Assembly: GCA_002070105.1 (NCBI GenBank)
Contig: MWCQ01000007.1
Span: 1 to 64,000 of the forward strand
DNA: 64,000 nucleotides
Origin: Firmicutes bacterium ADurb.Bin193
GTDB taxonomy: Bacteria; Bacillota; Clostridia; Monoglobales; Firm-18
Direction: 5' to 3'
Shown here: positions 52,339 to 61,514 of the stretch, piece by piece
Position numbering within the stretch: the stretch's first letter is position 1
Layout of the letters: each line of letters begins with the position of its first letter
The notes under the pieces: model-generated
Told to the model about the DNA's origin: nothing
Seen by the model: only the letters and a program-made list of their open reading frames with translations
Databases searched by the model: none
Translations under genes and position numbers: made by a program

Positions 52339-53436
52339 CTAAAATCCAAATAGTGATGATGCCCCTTTTTCACCGAAAACCAGCTTAGCAAGTTTTATGC
52401 TTAACATACAAAGCGAAATTGTTAATACTAATTGAATCAGCTGATAAAGAGGCACAACAGCTTCAACAAACGGAATATATGGCATTATTGCATTATTGAT
52501 AACTAAAAGCCAGAATATATGTATAAAGTATATTCCAAAGGAATTATTGCCTAAAGTTAAAAGCGTTTTTTGTGTTTTTGGTTGCATATATTTTTTTATC
52601 AGCAAAATCAGATTAATAACACAAACAGAATATAATACATTTGAGGCTTTAAGCTGACTTACCAAAAAACTATCGGGCATAGCATAGCTTTTTAACAAAT
52701 AACTCTCAGTAACACTAATTGCAAAAGATATTATCACCAACAAAACGCCTAAAGATAAATCAGTTTTTCCTTTGCTCTTAAAGCCAAACAAATAATCCTT
52801 TCCGCTAACCCTTACATATATACCAAGATAGTAGTAAATAAGCCATGCGGGAAAAAAGTATGCGAATAAAGATGTATACGCAGAACCACTTAAATAATAG
52901 CTTGTGTAATAACTAGCCAAGTACACAAAAGCCAATAACATACATAGAATTTTGAAGTAATTTTTGTTAATTCTTTTTATCAGTATGGGTGTAAGTATTA
53001 TAAGCTGTATAAGAGCCACTATAAAATACAGTCCCGTTGATGATTGCCCTGTAAACAGATTAATAAGTTCCTTAAAAGCATCAAACTTAAAGCCGTTGGC
53101 AGCGATATTTATTATAGTGTAAAAGGTCGACCATATAACAAACGGAATAACAAGCCTTGTAACCCGCTTAAGATAGTAGCCCATTTTTTGCGACTTTACT
53201 TTTTCAATATTGGTGAAATATCCCGCCATAAAAATGAATACAGCTACCGCAAAGTTTATTATCTGGCGCAGTATAAGCCAATAATGGTAATTCCAAATAT
53301 GGTCGGAGTTTTGAAGATACAAAGCGCCTGCTCTGCAATGAATCAGAACAACGCAAATAATACATATACCTCTTATGCTTTGAAAGTAGCTGTCCTTTGT
53401 TTTTGCTGTAAGCTGTGCGACAGTTTTAACGCTCAT
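52339..53436 (-). CDS. acyltransferase 3-family membrane protein (OafA-like)
   Basis: About 365 residues starting at ATG 53436 (GTG 53448 is an alternative). About ten membrane helices. The first helix has SIRGICIICVVLIHC, with the family's conserved His and an Arg. It transfers acyl groups (often acetyl) onto surface sugars at the membrane. It sits in the EPS cluster beside the PP-loop gene. Confidence 0.82.
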   Translation of the reverse strand: MSVKTVAQLTAKTKDSYFQSIRGICIICVVLIHCRAGALYLQNSDHIWNYHYWLILRQIINFAVAVFIFMAGYFTNIEKVKSQKMGYYLKRVTRLVIPFVIWSTFYTIINIAANGFKFDAFKELINLFTGQSSTGLYFIVALIQLIILTPILIKRINKNYFKILCMLLAFVYLASYYTSYYLSGSAYTSLFAYFFPAWLIYYYLGIYVRVSGKDYLFGFKSKGKTDLSLGVLLVIISFAISVTESYLLKSYAMPDSFLVSQLKASNVLYSVCVINLILLIKKYMQPKTQKTLLTLGNNSFGIYFIHIFWLLVINNAIMPYIPFVEAVVPLYQLIQLVLTISLCMLSIKLAKLVFGEKGASSLFGF

Positions 53437-53459
53437 ATCTTCACCCACTTAAAATAGAC

Positions 53460-54662
53460 TTACTTTCTTATAATTTTGCGGATACTGTCCTTTATTCCCT
53501 GCGGAATATTTTTTTTAATAATCCCAATGACCCAATAATTTAATGCATGTAAAACGGAAACAAAGGGAATATGTTTTTTGTTATCCTTAAAGCATTGGTA
53601 TATCTCATCATAAAAATCTTTTTTTCTGTTTACGACAACCCAGCCGATATGACGATTTCTGTTTTTCTGATATTTTTCAAGGTCAAAAACACTTCTGTAT
53701 CTGTCAAGCCTTCCCAATGCGTCAAGGGTTGTAAGGGTTCGAATACATTTACTGCATTCCCCGCAGTTTGTGCTGTCTGTAATACAGACATTCAAAAATT
53801 CATATGAAAGATTATAGTCTGTCAATATTTTAGTTTTTCGAAATCTCGTATATTGTATGATTGTCGAATAAAAGGTTATATTGTTATTTGAAATATATGG
53901 AACAATAGAGTCGTCATAATGACCTGTATCTAAATTCGGGCTTACATAGTTTGTACTGTATTTAACCCCTGCCGACGAGTAATAGTATACCGAAAAAAGC
54001 TTTTGAAACAGCAGTGCCGTTCCGCAATTTCTATATGTATGCGTTAGTGTATGGTCAATTTTCAAAAGCTCGCTTATATTTGAGTCGACCACCAAAAGCT
54101 TTAACCCTGTTCTTTCTGCAAAAGTTTTTGCAAGCTCCACGCGCTTTTGGAATATATCCTCACCACTTTTATCAAGCACACGCTCTCCGTCGGGAAGGTG
54201 GGCAGCACCCGAATTAAAAAATGTCAGGTGGGTAAGCTTATAGCTTTGCGGACAATCCTCCCCTGTATGAAGGTAAATTGTAGAAAGTGAGTCTATACCG
54301 CCTGACATTCCCGTCCCTACTGCATTTTCACTGACAACAGGCTCACATTCAGTAGTGCATTGGATTTGGATATTCTTAAATGAAGGATCCTCCTGATTTA
54401 ACGCATCTATAAGATAGTATTTCATTTGATAGTATATTCGCTCTGAAACGGGAACCTCAAATTCCATATCATGCCCATGCTTCATTGCATAATAAAAAAG
54501 CAATACAAGATAAGCATCCGCTCTTTCAGTCGTCAGATATTTCGCATATTCGCTTGAAACCTTGAACCATAGCTTTTCACATCTGCCGTCAATAATAATA
54601 TCATTTGTAAGCGTTGCGTAATCGTTGTCAAGTGAAATATTCGGAGTTCCGATTTTAATCAT
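53460..54662 (-). CDS. QueC/ExsB-like PP-loop ATP pyrophosphatase in the EPS cluster
   Basis: 400 residues. The central PP-loop motif GTGMSGGIDSLST binds ATP for adenylation of a substrate, as in QueC, asparagine synthetase and similar proteins. A C-terminal NCGECSKCIRT cluster (CxxCxxC) resembles the zinc site of QueC, the preQ0 synthase. Longer than QueC and with a different N-terminal domain, so I do not call it queC. The substrate in a polysaccharide locus is unknown. The stop of this gene and the ATG of the following flippase gene overlap closely (54662). Confidence 0.75.
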   Translation of the reverse strand: MIKIGTPNISLDNDYATLTNDIIIDGRCEKLWFKVSSEYAKYLTTERADAYLVLLFYYAMKHGHDMEFEVPVSERIYYQMKYYLIDALNQEDPSFKNIQIQCTTECEPVVSENAVGTGMSGGIDSLSTIYLHTGEDCPQSYKLTHLTFFNSGAAHLPDGERVLDKSGEDIFQKRVELAKTFAERTGLKLLVVDSNISELLKIDHTLTHTYRNCGTALLFQKLFSVYYYSSAGVKYSTNYVSPNLDTGHYDDSIVPYISNNNITFYSTIIQYTRFRKTKILTDYNLSYEFLNVCITDSTNCGECSKCIRTLTTLDALGRLDRYRSVFDLEKYQKNRNRHIGWVVVNRKKDFYDEIYQCFKDNKKHIPFVSVLHALNYWVIGIIKKNIPQGIKDSIRKIIRK

Positions 54663-56194
54663 TATTTTCTCCTCCGCACAAAGCTGATTATGTGGTTAAC
54701 CTGCTCCTTCTCATAGCTGTTTAGCACAAATAAATAAGTACCTATTATAAACAAAACCGAAAAAGCACAGCCCTTTATAAAAATCTCGGTTATACCCGAG
54801 CCTGTATAGCAAAAATAATCAAATACAAAATAAATAAGTGAGATAGTCATAAATGTGGGTATAAACTTAATAAGCTGTTTCCAAAGTGAAACTACATCAA
54901 GCCCTGCCTTCTTTTGATAATAAATACTCATCACAGTAAAGTTACCAAAAAACATAGCGATAAACGAGGCAATCGCAGGGCCTATTTCTCTGTATAAAAT
55001 GGCGAGCGGAATTGCAATTGTTATATTAAGTACAGCTATACCAATCTGAACAACCGCTCTGAACTTATTAAGATTTCTCGCCTGCAAAACACCTATGCCG
55101 ACATTTTGTGCAATTCCCGTCACAAGCCCGCCCATTATCAAAACCGATATGTAATATGCCATTTCATAGTCATGCCCCGCCCACAGCACAATAAAGCTTT
55201 TACCTATAAAGACAAAACCGAGAAAAATATATGTTGCCATAATAAACTGTATTCTGCTCACCTTTATAAACTCGCTGTTTATCAAATCGTATTCCTTATT
55301 TACCACATGCTTTGTAAGCTTGGGAAGCATCATACTGCTCGCTACCGAAGAAATAGAAACGAACATAATTGTAAGGGTTGAAGCAAGCGAATAAACCGCT
55401 ACCTCCTTAGTCCCGCAGACTGCGCCGAGTATTACCTGATTTGTGCTCCAATATATCCGGTCAACAATAATTGACAAGAATATAAAGAATGAATATGATG
55501 CAATTTCTTTTATCAGTGCTTTGTCAAACCCCCTAAAATTCATACGCACCTTAAGGACCTTAAAGCAGTAAATACAATATATTAAGTTAAAGGCAAGGCT
55601 TATAATAGTTGTAACAACTATCATACCGATGGATTTGTAGCCTAACAATAGAACACCGATGACAAGTAGCGGGTTTAGCATAAGCCGTATAATCTGGATA
55701 AATTGTACAAACACAAACCTTTCGTATGCCCTTATTATTGAAGAAAAAAGGCTAAGAGGAAAGGATATTGCAATATTAAATATTGCAATAAACATTAAGA
55801 TTTTTGCCGTGTGAAGCTCCGTAGCGGTAAGTGTATTTGAAAACAGTGTATTTATGTTAAGTACAAGCAAAAGCCCAAGCACAAAGGACACAATGCCGAT
55901 AAGACTGTATATTACAAGAAACATTCCGTGCATGGATTGCTCTTTTTGCTTATCCCCGTCCGCGCGAAATTTCGCTGTGTACCTTATCATTGCATTGCCA
56001 AGCCCGAAATCAAGAACGGTTAAATATGCTATGGTGGAATTAACAAGCGAAAACAGTCCGAATTCGGACTGCCCCAACATCCGAAGCATAAACGGAGTAT
56101 AAACCAGAGATATTACTGTATTTAAAAAAATCCCCATATAGGACAGTATTGCGCCCATCTTAATCTGATTGACCTGACCCCATTTTCCCTTCAA
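54662..56194 (-). CDS. polysaccharide flippase (Wzx-like, MOP superfamily)
   Basis: 510 residues with 12-14 hydrophobic helices. It has LGQSEFGLFSLVNSTIAYL and LDFGLGNAMIRYTAKFR near the N-terminus, typical of Wzx or oligosaccharide flippases. It moves lipid-linked repeat units across the membrane before polymerisation. No SD problem; adjacent to the pyruvyltransferase gene at 56207. Confidence 0.88.
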   Translation of the reverse strand: MKGKWGQVNQIKMGAILSYMGIFLNTVISLVYTPFMLRMLGQSEFGLFSLVNSTIAYLTVLDFGLGNAMIRYTAKFRADGDKQKEQSMHGMFLVIYSLIGIVSFVLGLLLVLNINTLFSNTLTATELHTAKILMFIAIFNIAISFPLSLFSSIIRAYERFVFVQFIQIIRLMLNPLLVIGVLLLGYKSIGMIVVTTIISLAFNLIYCIYCFKVLKVRMNFRGFDKALIKEIASYSFFIFLSIIVDRIYWSTNQVILGAVCGTKEVAVYSLASTLTIMFVSISSVASSMMLPKLTKHVVNKEYDLINSEFIKVSRIQFIMATYIFLGFVFIGKSFIVLWAGHDYEMAYYISVLIMGGLVTGIAQNVGIGVLQARNLNKFRAVVQIGIAVLNITIAIPLAILYREIGPAIASFIAMFFGNFTVMSIYYQKKAGLDVVSLWKQLIKFIPTFMTISLIYFVFDYFCYTGSGITEIFIKGCAFSVLFIIGTYLFVLNSYEKEQVNHIISFVRRRK

Positions 56195-56206
56195 AGCTAC
56201 ACCCCA

Positions 56207-57253
56207 TCATATTAAAGCTTCCTTCAAAAACTCCACAGACTCTTTTTTCAGTTCCTGTATTTTATTATCTACCGATTCCCACTTAATTTCCTCTGATATT
56301 AATAAATCAATCCTGCTCTCGTCATATTCGCAGATCTGGCGGTTTTCCATACCTACTAATGATAATAATGTAGTAATCCTGTCATTCATGTCTGAGTTTT
56401 CGACGGGAATAACAATAAACGGCGTATGAAAAATCAAAGAAAATACTACACCGTGAAATGAATTTGTCAAAACGAATTCGGCCCCTTTCACGGAGTATAG
56501 CCACTCGAATATGCCCATAGGTCTTTTTTTATAGCTTGGCTCATCCTTAAAATGCTTCCTTTGAATGTACTCCTCGGTTTTCAACACTACGCTTTGATTG
56601 CCATGCAGGATATACGAAAAAAATTTAGTTCGACTTTCTACGGTTATATTTTCAATTAGCTTATCATAATTTCCCCTATTCAAAAGCAGGGTTGGGTCAA
56701 CTACCAGCTTTGCGTTAAAACCCATGTTTTCTATAATGCTTTTGCCTGTCTTTTCCCTTACGCTTATTTTGGCAAATCGACTTAACTGTGGTTTTATCAG
56801 GTCAACAACCCTGTCGGAAAGCACCTCTGTTCCAAAGCTTGCTGCATATGATATTCTTCTCTTATCTTCAGATGTGAAATTCAAAAAGTAGCTAAGTGTC
56901 GGCTTTCCCTCTGCGGATAAGGTAAAGGCTTCGTTCCATATCTGATCGCTTCCGCACACATACACATCATAATTATTACAGTGTTTTGCCAGTGACTTAT
57001 TTGTAAAAAAAGTTTTTTCGGAGAGCGCAAGGCATTGCTTCCTGAATTTATTTATATTATACTCTTTAACAAACCATCTGAAATCAAGCTTGCGAATCAC
57101 ATTGTAAAGCTGCATAATTATTACTCTTAAGGGCAGATAATTTATGATCTTGACATCATAACCGCAACCGATAAGATACGCCTGCAAAGCATAGGCTTGC
57201 AGCACCGCGCCGTAATTTGTCGCCCAATGGAAGGTAATTATACCTATTTTCAT
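56207..57253 (-). CDS. polysaccharide pyruvyl transferase (CsaB/WcaK-like)
   Basis: About 348 residues from ATG 57253 (SD GTGGAGG overlapping the upstream stop). It has a GT-B-like fold with TFHWATNYGAVLQAYALQ at the N-terminus, VCGSDQIWN, SYAASFG, and LTNSFHGVVFSLIFH for the acceptor/PEP site. Adds pyruvyl from PEP to a sugar of the repeat unit. A second member runs off the window at 63797. Confidence 0.88.
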   Translation of the reverse strand: MKIGIITFHWATNYGAVLQAYALQAYLIGCGYDVKIINYLPLRVIIMQLYNVIRKLDFRWFVKEYNINKFRKQCLALSEKTFFTNKSLAKHCNNYDVYVCGSDQIWNEAFTLSAEGKPTLSYFLNFTSEDKRRISYAASFGTEVLSDRVVDLIKPQLSRFAKISVREKTGKSIIENMGFNAKLVVDPTLLLNRGNYDKLIENITVESRTKFFSYILHGNQSVVLKTEEYIQRKHFKDEPSYKKRPMGIFEWLYSVKGAEFVLTNSFHGVVFSLIFHTPFIVIPVENSDMNDRITTLLSLVGMENRQICEYDESRIDLLISEEIKWESVDNKIQELKKESVEFLKEALI

Positions 57254-58377
57254 GACTTCCTCCACACCATTTTGTTGACAATGGCGGTATAGCTCTGAAT
57301 AATCTTTACAACCTTGGTGCTGACATTTTCATCGGTATAGTCGGGCACGCTAACCCCCATATCGCCGTTATTGTTCATAGAAACGGCAATGTCAACCGCT
57401 TGAAGAACCTGGTCGGTTGTGATACTTCCGATAATAAAGTTTCCTTTATCCAAAGCCTCGGGGCGTTCCGTGCTTGTTCTTACGGACACCGCGGGGAATT
57501 TGAAATATGACGATTCCTCGGGTACGGTTCCGCTGTCCGACACAACGCAAAATGCGTTTAGCTGAAGCATATTGTAATCGAAAAAGCCAAAAGGCTTTAA
57601 GCTTCTGACATTGGAATGAAACTTGAATTTTCTCTGCTCTATAAATTTTGCGCTTCGGGGATGGGTGCTGTAAATCACGGGCATATCATAGTCTTCTGCC
57701 ATTGCGTTTACGGCATTCATAAGCGCAAAAAAGTTATCCTCAATATCAATGTTTTCTTCACGGTGCGCAGAAAGCAGTATATATTTCCCCTTTTCAAGCC
57801 CTAATTCCTCAACAACCTTGCTTTTGTTTATCTTGTCAAGATTTGCCGTAAGCACCTCCGCCATAGGCGAGCCGACAACAAAAGTCCTTTCCCTTACAAT
57901 ACCCTCAAAATTCAGATAGCGGCGGGCATGCTCACTATAACAAAGGTTGACATCGCTTGTATGGTCAACAATTCTGCGGTTTATCTCCTCCGGCAGGTTC
58001 TCGTCAAAGCATCTGTTTCCTGCCTCCATATGAAAAATCGGGATTTTCAGCCTTTTGGCGGAGATAACGCAAAGGCAGGAATTTGTATCCCCCAAAACAA
58101 GCAGGGCATCGGGTTTTACCTCTGACATAAGCTCGTAGGATTTTGCTATAACATTCCCCATCGTCTGACCGAGGTTGTCACCGACAACACCGAGAAAATA
58201 ATCCGGCTTTCTAAGACCGAGATCTTTAAAAAACACTTCGTTTAATGTGTAGTCATAATTCTGACCGGTGTGTACCAAAATATGCTCGAAATATTTGTCA
58301 CACTTTTTAATTATTTCGGATAGTTTAATAATCTCCGGACGAGTTCCCACAACTGTCATAACCCTTAATTTACCCAT
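57250..58377 (-). CDS. UDP-N-acetylglucosamine 2-epimerase-like (WecB/CapG/FnlC family)
   Basis: About 375 residues from ATG 58377 (SD AAGGAG). Motifs are VVGTRPEIIKLSE, FHMEAGNRCFDENLPEEINR and VSDSGTVPEES. Non-hydrolysing 2-epimerase family. With the neighbouring dehydratase/5-epimerase and reductase it completes the three-step route from UDP-GlcNAc to an L-sugar such as UDP-L-QuiNAc or UDP-L-FucNAc. Confidence 0.88.
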   Translation of the reverse strand: MGKLRVMTVVGTRPEIIKLSEIIKKCDKYFEHILVHTGQNYDYTLNEVFFKDLGLRKPDYFLGVVGDNLGQTMGNVIAKSYELMSEVKPDALLVLGDTNSCLCVISAKRLKIPIFHMEAGNRCFDENLPEEINRRIVDHTSDVNLCYSEHARRYLNFEGIVRERTFVVGSPMAEVLTANLDKINKSKVVEELGLEKGKYILLSAHREENIDIEDNFFALMNAVNAMAEDYDMPVIYSTHPRSAKFIEQRKFKFHSNVRSLKPFGFFDYNMLQLNAFCVVSDSGTVPEESSYFKFPAVSVRTSTERPEALDKGNFIIGSITTDQVLQAVDIAVSMNNNGDMGVSVPDYTDENVSTKVVKIIQSYTAIVNKMVWRKS

Positions 58378-58396
58378 CTTGTCCATCTCCTTCGGT

Positions 58397-59251
58397 TTAC
58401 CTAAAATAATGCGGGTACAAATTTTTATGCTCTAATATCCAGTCTTTCATCTCAATTACCATCTGCTCATAATCCGGAACCTTAAACGAAAAGTCCGTTC
58501 TTGTGTTGATAAGAGATTTATCCGGCTTAGCCTCATCATTCGGTAAGATAGTTATTCCACCCGCTTTCATATGCTTGTTAAACAAGCCAAGCAGTTCAAA
58601 CTTGCTTATGGGTTTGTTGTTTACAAGATTATAGATTCCAGTCAGGTTTTCGTGTGAAGCTTTTTCCATTGCTTTTGCCAGAGTCAGCGTTGTAACGCCC
58701 GTCCAGATTGCTTTGGTGAATCCGCTAATCCTGTTATTTTGCTTCATAAACCAGTTAAATAATCCAATCCCGTCTTCTTTCATATCGGGCCCTACAATCG
58801 AATTGCGAAAGGTTAAATTTTTGTCGTCATTCACTTCCCCAAGCGCTTTAGTACGGTCATAAAACGTTTCGCCGTCCTTAAAGTCATTTTCACGATAGCT
58901 GCCTGTTTTTCCTGAAAAAACGCAATCCGTACTCATATGTATAAGCTTGGTTTTGGTGTTCTTCAAAGTATCCGCAACAAAATGCGGCAAAAAGCTGTTT
59001 AGATATACTGCTTTGGATTTCTCCCTGTCGCAGCCTTCATTTAGTATGCCTATGCAATTAATTACTATATCATAATCGCCTTTCCGCAAAAGACCGCTTA
59101 AAAACTGCTTGTCCTGTGCATCTCCGATTATGCTTTTACAGTAGGGAAAAGGCTCATTTGAAAAGGCGGTTACATTATGACCTTGTTCGCTTAAATATAA
59201 TGAAATTGTATGACCCGCCATACCGGAGGCGCCCATTACCAGATACTTCAT
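58397..59251 (-). CDS. dTDP-4-dehydrorhamnose reductase-like SDR (WbvR/RmlD-type)
   Basis: About 284 residues from ATG 59251 (SD GGGAGGG). Rossmann motif GASGMAGHT, HMSTDCVFSG with the catalytic Thr/Ser region, and YDRTK (YxxxK). It lacks the C-terminal cupin domain found in CapF, so it is closer to RmlD or WbvR reductases. It should reduce the 4-keto sugar made by the next gene. Overlaps that gene by 4 bp. Confidence 0.85.
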   Translation of the reverse strand: MKYLVMGASGMAGHTISLYLSEQGHNVTAFSNEPFPYCKSIIGDAQDKQFLSGLLRKGDYDIVINCIGILNEGCDREKSKAVYLNSFLPHFVADTLKNTKTKLIHMSTDCVFSGKTGSYRENDFKDGETFYDRTKALGEVNDDKNLTFRNSIVGPDMKEDGIGLFNWFMKQNNRISGFTKAIWTGVTTLTLAKAMEKASHENLTGIYNLVNNKPISKFELLGLFNKHMKAGGITILPNDEAKPDKSLINTRTDFSFKVPDYEQMVIEMKDWILEHKNLYPHYFR

Positions 59252-60273
59252 TTCTTTCCCTCCCATGCTTTTAACTCTTCTTTTATATAGCTTAGAGATA
59301 AAAGCTTTTCTTTAATTTCGTCAACACTTAATCTGTAAGTATTGTCGGAATTGTATTCTTCAACGGTAGACAGCTTTTGGTCCCCATATATAAAATATTT
59401 ATCATAGTTCAAATCCCTGTTATCCGCAGGCACCCTGTAATGTTCTCCCATATCGATGGCTACCGCAAGTTCCTCCCTTGTAAGCAGGGTTTCATACAGC
59501 TTTTCTCCGTGACGGGTTCCGATTATCTTTATTTCATTATCAGCATTAAACAGCTCTTTAACCGCCAAAGCTAAATCTCCTATTGTTGAAACGGGTGACT
59601 TTTGCACCATTATATCGCCCGAATGAGCATTCTCAAATGCAAATAAAACAAGCTCTACCGCTTCTTCGAGGCTCATCAAAAACCTGGTCATATTAGGATC
59701 TGTCACGGTTAATGGTTGTCCGTTTTTTATCTGTTCAATAAACAACGGTATTACCGAGCCTCTTGATGCCATAACATTTCCGTAACGGGTAACGCAGACC
59801 GTCGTCTTGTCGGGCGATACCGTGCGTGATTTGGAAACGACTATCTTCTCCATCATAGCTTTTGATATACCCATTGCGTTAATGGGATATGCCGCTTTAT
59901 CCGTGGAAAGGCATATACACTTTTTAACTCCGTATTCTATTGCGGCGGTAAGAACATTATCTGTTCCGATTATATTCGTTTTTACCGCCTCAAGCGGGAA
60001 AAACTCGCAGGAAGGAACCTGTTTTAATGCGGCGGCATGAAAAATATAGTCAACCCCGTACATTGCATCCTTCACACTGGAAATGTTACGGACATCGCCT
60101 ATAAAGAATTTTATTTTGTCATTTTGGTACTTGCGCCGCATATCGTCCTGTTTTTTTTCATCTCTGGAAAAAATGCGGATTTCACCGATTTCGGTATTCA
60201 AAAAACGGTCAAGCACCGCATTTCCAAAGCTCCCCGTTCCGCCTGTTATTAAAAGTGTCTTATCCTTAAACAT
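59248..60273 (-). CDS. UDP-GlcNAc 4,6-dehydratase/5-epimerase (CapE/FnlA/WbvB-like)
   Basis: 341 residues. Rossmann start GGTGSFGNAVLDRFL, then AAALKQVPSCE, and the catalytic STDKAAYPINAMGISKAM, where Met replaces the usual SDR Tyr ahead of Lys as in the inverting CapE/FlaA1/PseB group. It converts UDP-GlcNAc to a 4-keto-6-deoxy-L-sugar. First enzyme of the three-gene sugar route. Confidence 0.88.
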   Translation of the reverse strand: MFKDKTLLITGGTGSFGNAVLDRFLNTEIGEIRIFSRDEKKQDDMRRKYQNDKIKFFIGDVRNISSVKDAMYGVDYIFHAAALKQVPSCEFFPLEAVKTNIIGTDNVLTAAIEYGVKKCICLSTDKAAYPINAMGISKAMMEKIVVSKSRTVSPDKTTVCVTRYGNVMASRGSVIPLFIEQIKNGQPLTVTDPNMTRFLMSLEEAVELVLFAFENAHSGDIMVQKSPVSTIGDLALAVKELFNADNEIKIIGTRHGEKLYETLLTREELAVAIDMGEHYRVPADNRDLNYDKYFIYGDQKLSTVEEYNSDNTYRLSVDEIKEKLLSLSYIKEELKAWEGKK

Positions 60274-60308
60274 TGTTTATGCCTCCGTAATCCTTATATT
60301 AATTAACA

Positions 60309-61511
60309 TTAACTTTCACTAAGCTCACGATATAGTTTTATATAATTCTCAGCCATTTTTTCGCTTGAATACTTTTCCCCGGCTTTTCGGACAAGTTCCT
60401 TTGTAACCCCGCTTTTTTTATCCAGCCACATCATTACAGCTTTTTCAAGCTCAACAATGTTTCCGTATTCAACAAACTCGCTGTATTCGGGAATTGAGAT
60501 TGTTTCGGGGCCGCCCGCCTTAAAGCCGACAACAGGAGTGCCGCAGCACAGGCTTTCCGCACAGACCATAGAAAAGGTTTCACGCTTGCTTGTAAGCAAT
60601 GTCAAATCAGCCATTGAATAAAACTGCGCCATTTCATCCTTATCCTGGGTATGTTTTATCGGAATAACATTTTTCGGAAGGTCTTTGTTATTTCCGTTAA
60701 AGCCCACAATAACAAATACTGTTTCTTTCATTCGCTCGGCAAGCTTTAAAACGAATTTTCCGCCTTTTATATCGGATAAAAAGTCTGGTGTAGTGTGCAG
60801 AATTATTTTAGTGTCGGGGATATTATACTTTTCCTTCAAATTCTCAAAATTCCTTGGTCTGAATACATCGGTGTTAATTCCGTTGTCGATTATTAGATGT
60901 TTATTATTTTGCATTATAGGGGATTGCTTTGCCCTTTCTGAAAGCCATGGAGAGACAGCTACAATTGTAACAGTATCAAACCCGTCAAATGCTTTTTTCA
61001 TTTTGTCAAAGGCCTCTGCGGTCCTGTTAAATATCTTTGAACCGGTAGCAACCCTGAAATTCACACAGTTCTTACATCCCGTTTTCCACTCTTGGCAATC
61101 ATAAGCATGACCGCACCCTCCGGTATGCATTAATTCCGCATGAAGGGTTAATACAGTATTGATTTTGTTTTTTTTCAAAAAGTCCAATGTCCTGTATGTA
61201 TTCATAAAATTGCAGTTAAGACAATGAAGGTGTACCACATCCGGCTTCTCGGATTTTATTATAGAAATCAGCTTGTTGGTTGCAAAAAAAGAGTGAGAAA
61301 ACTCAAGCCCTTGAATCCTCGTCTGAAGTCCATGTATCTTTGCTTCAAGCTCAGTAGAAATTTTATAGACATTCTCATCATTGGTTTTCGGTCCTCTTCC
61401 GTAGCATACAATCGATTGATGACCTTTCTTAATAATGTATCTATTTAAATCATACACGATTTTCCCGGTACTGCCGCGATTATAAAAATTATTGACCTGT
61501 AATATTTTCAT
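60309..61511 (-). CDS. family-4 glycosyltransferase
   Basis: 400 residues, GT-B fold. N-terminal VNNFYNRGSTGKIVYDLNR, a Cys-rich loop (GGCGHAYDCQEWKTGCKNC, about 145-165), and C-terminal SKRETFSMVCAESLCCGTPVV with the E-x7-E sugar-nucleotide motif. Adds a sugar to the lipid-linked repeat unit. The Cys-rich loop is common in a subgroup of capsule GT4 enzymes. Confidence 0.88.
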   Translation of the reverse strand: MKILQVNNFYNRGSTGKIVYDLNRYIIKKGHQSIVCYGRGPKTNDENVYKISTELEAKIHGLQTRIQGLEFSHSFFATNKLISIIKSEKPDVVHLHCLNCNFMNTYRTLDFLKKNKINTVLTLHAELMHTGGCGHAYDCQEWKTGCKNCVNFRVATGSKIFNRTAEAFDKMKKAFDGFDTVTIVAVSPWLSERAKQSPIMQNNKHLIIDNGINTDVFRPRNFENLKEKYNIPDTKIILHTTPDFLSDIKGGKFVLKLAERMKETVFVIVGFNGNNKDLPKNVIPIKHTQDKDEMAQFYSMADLTLLTSKRETFSMVCAESLCCGTPVVGFKAGGPETISIPEYSEFVEYGNIVELEKAVMMWLDKKSGVTKELVRKAGEKYSSEKMAENYIKLYRELSES

Positions 61512-61514
61512 ATC

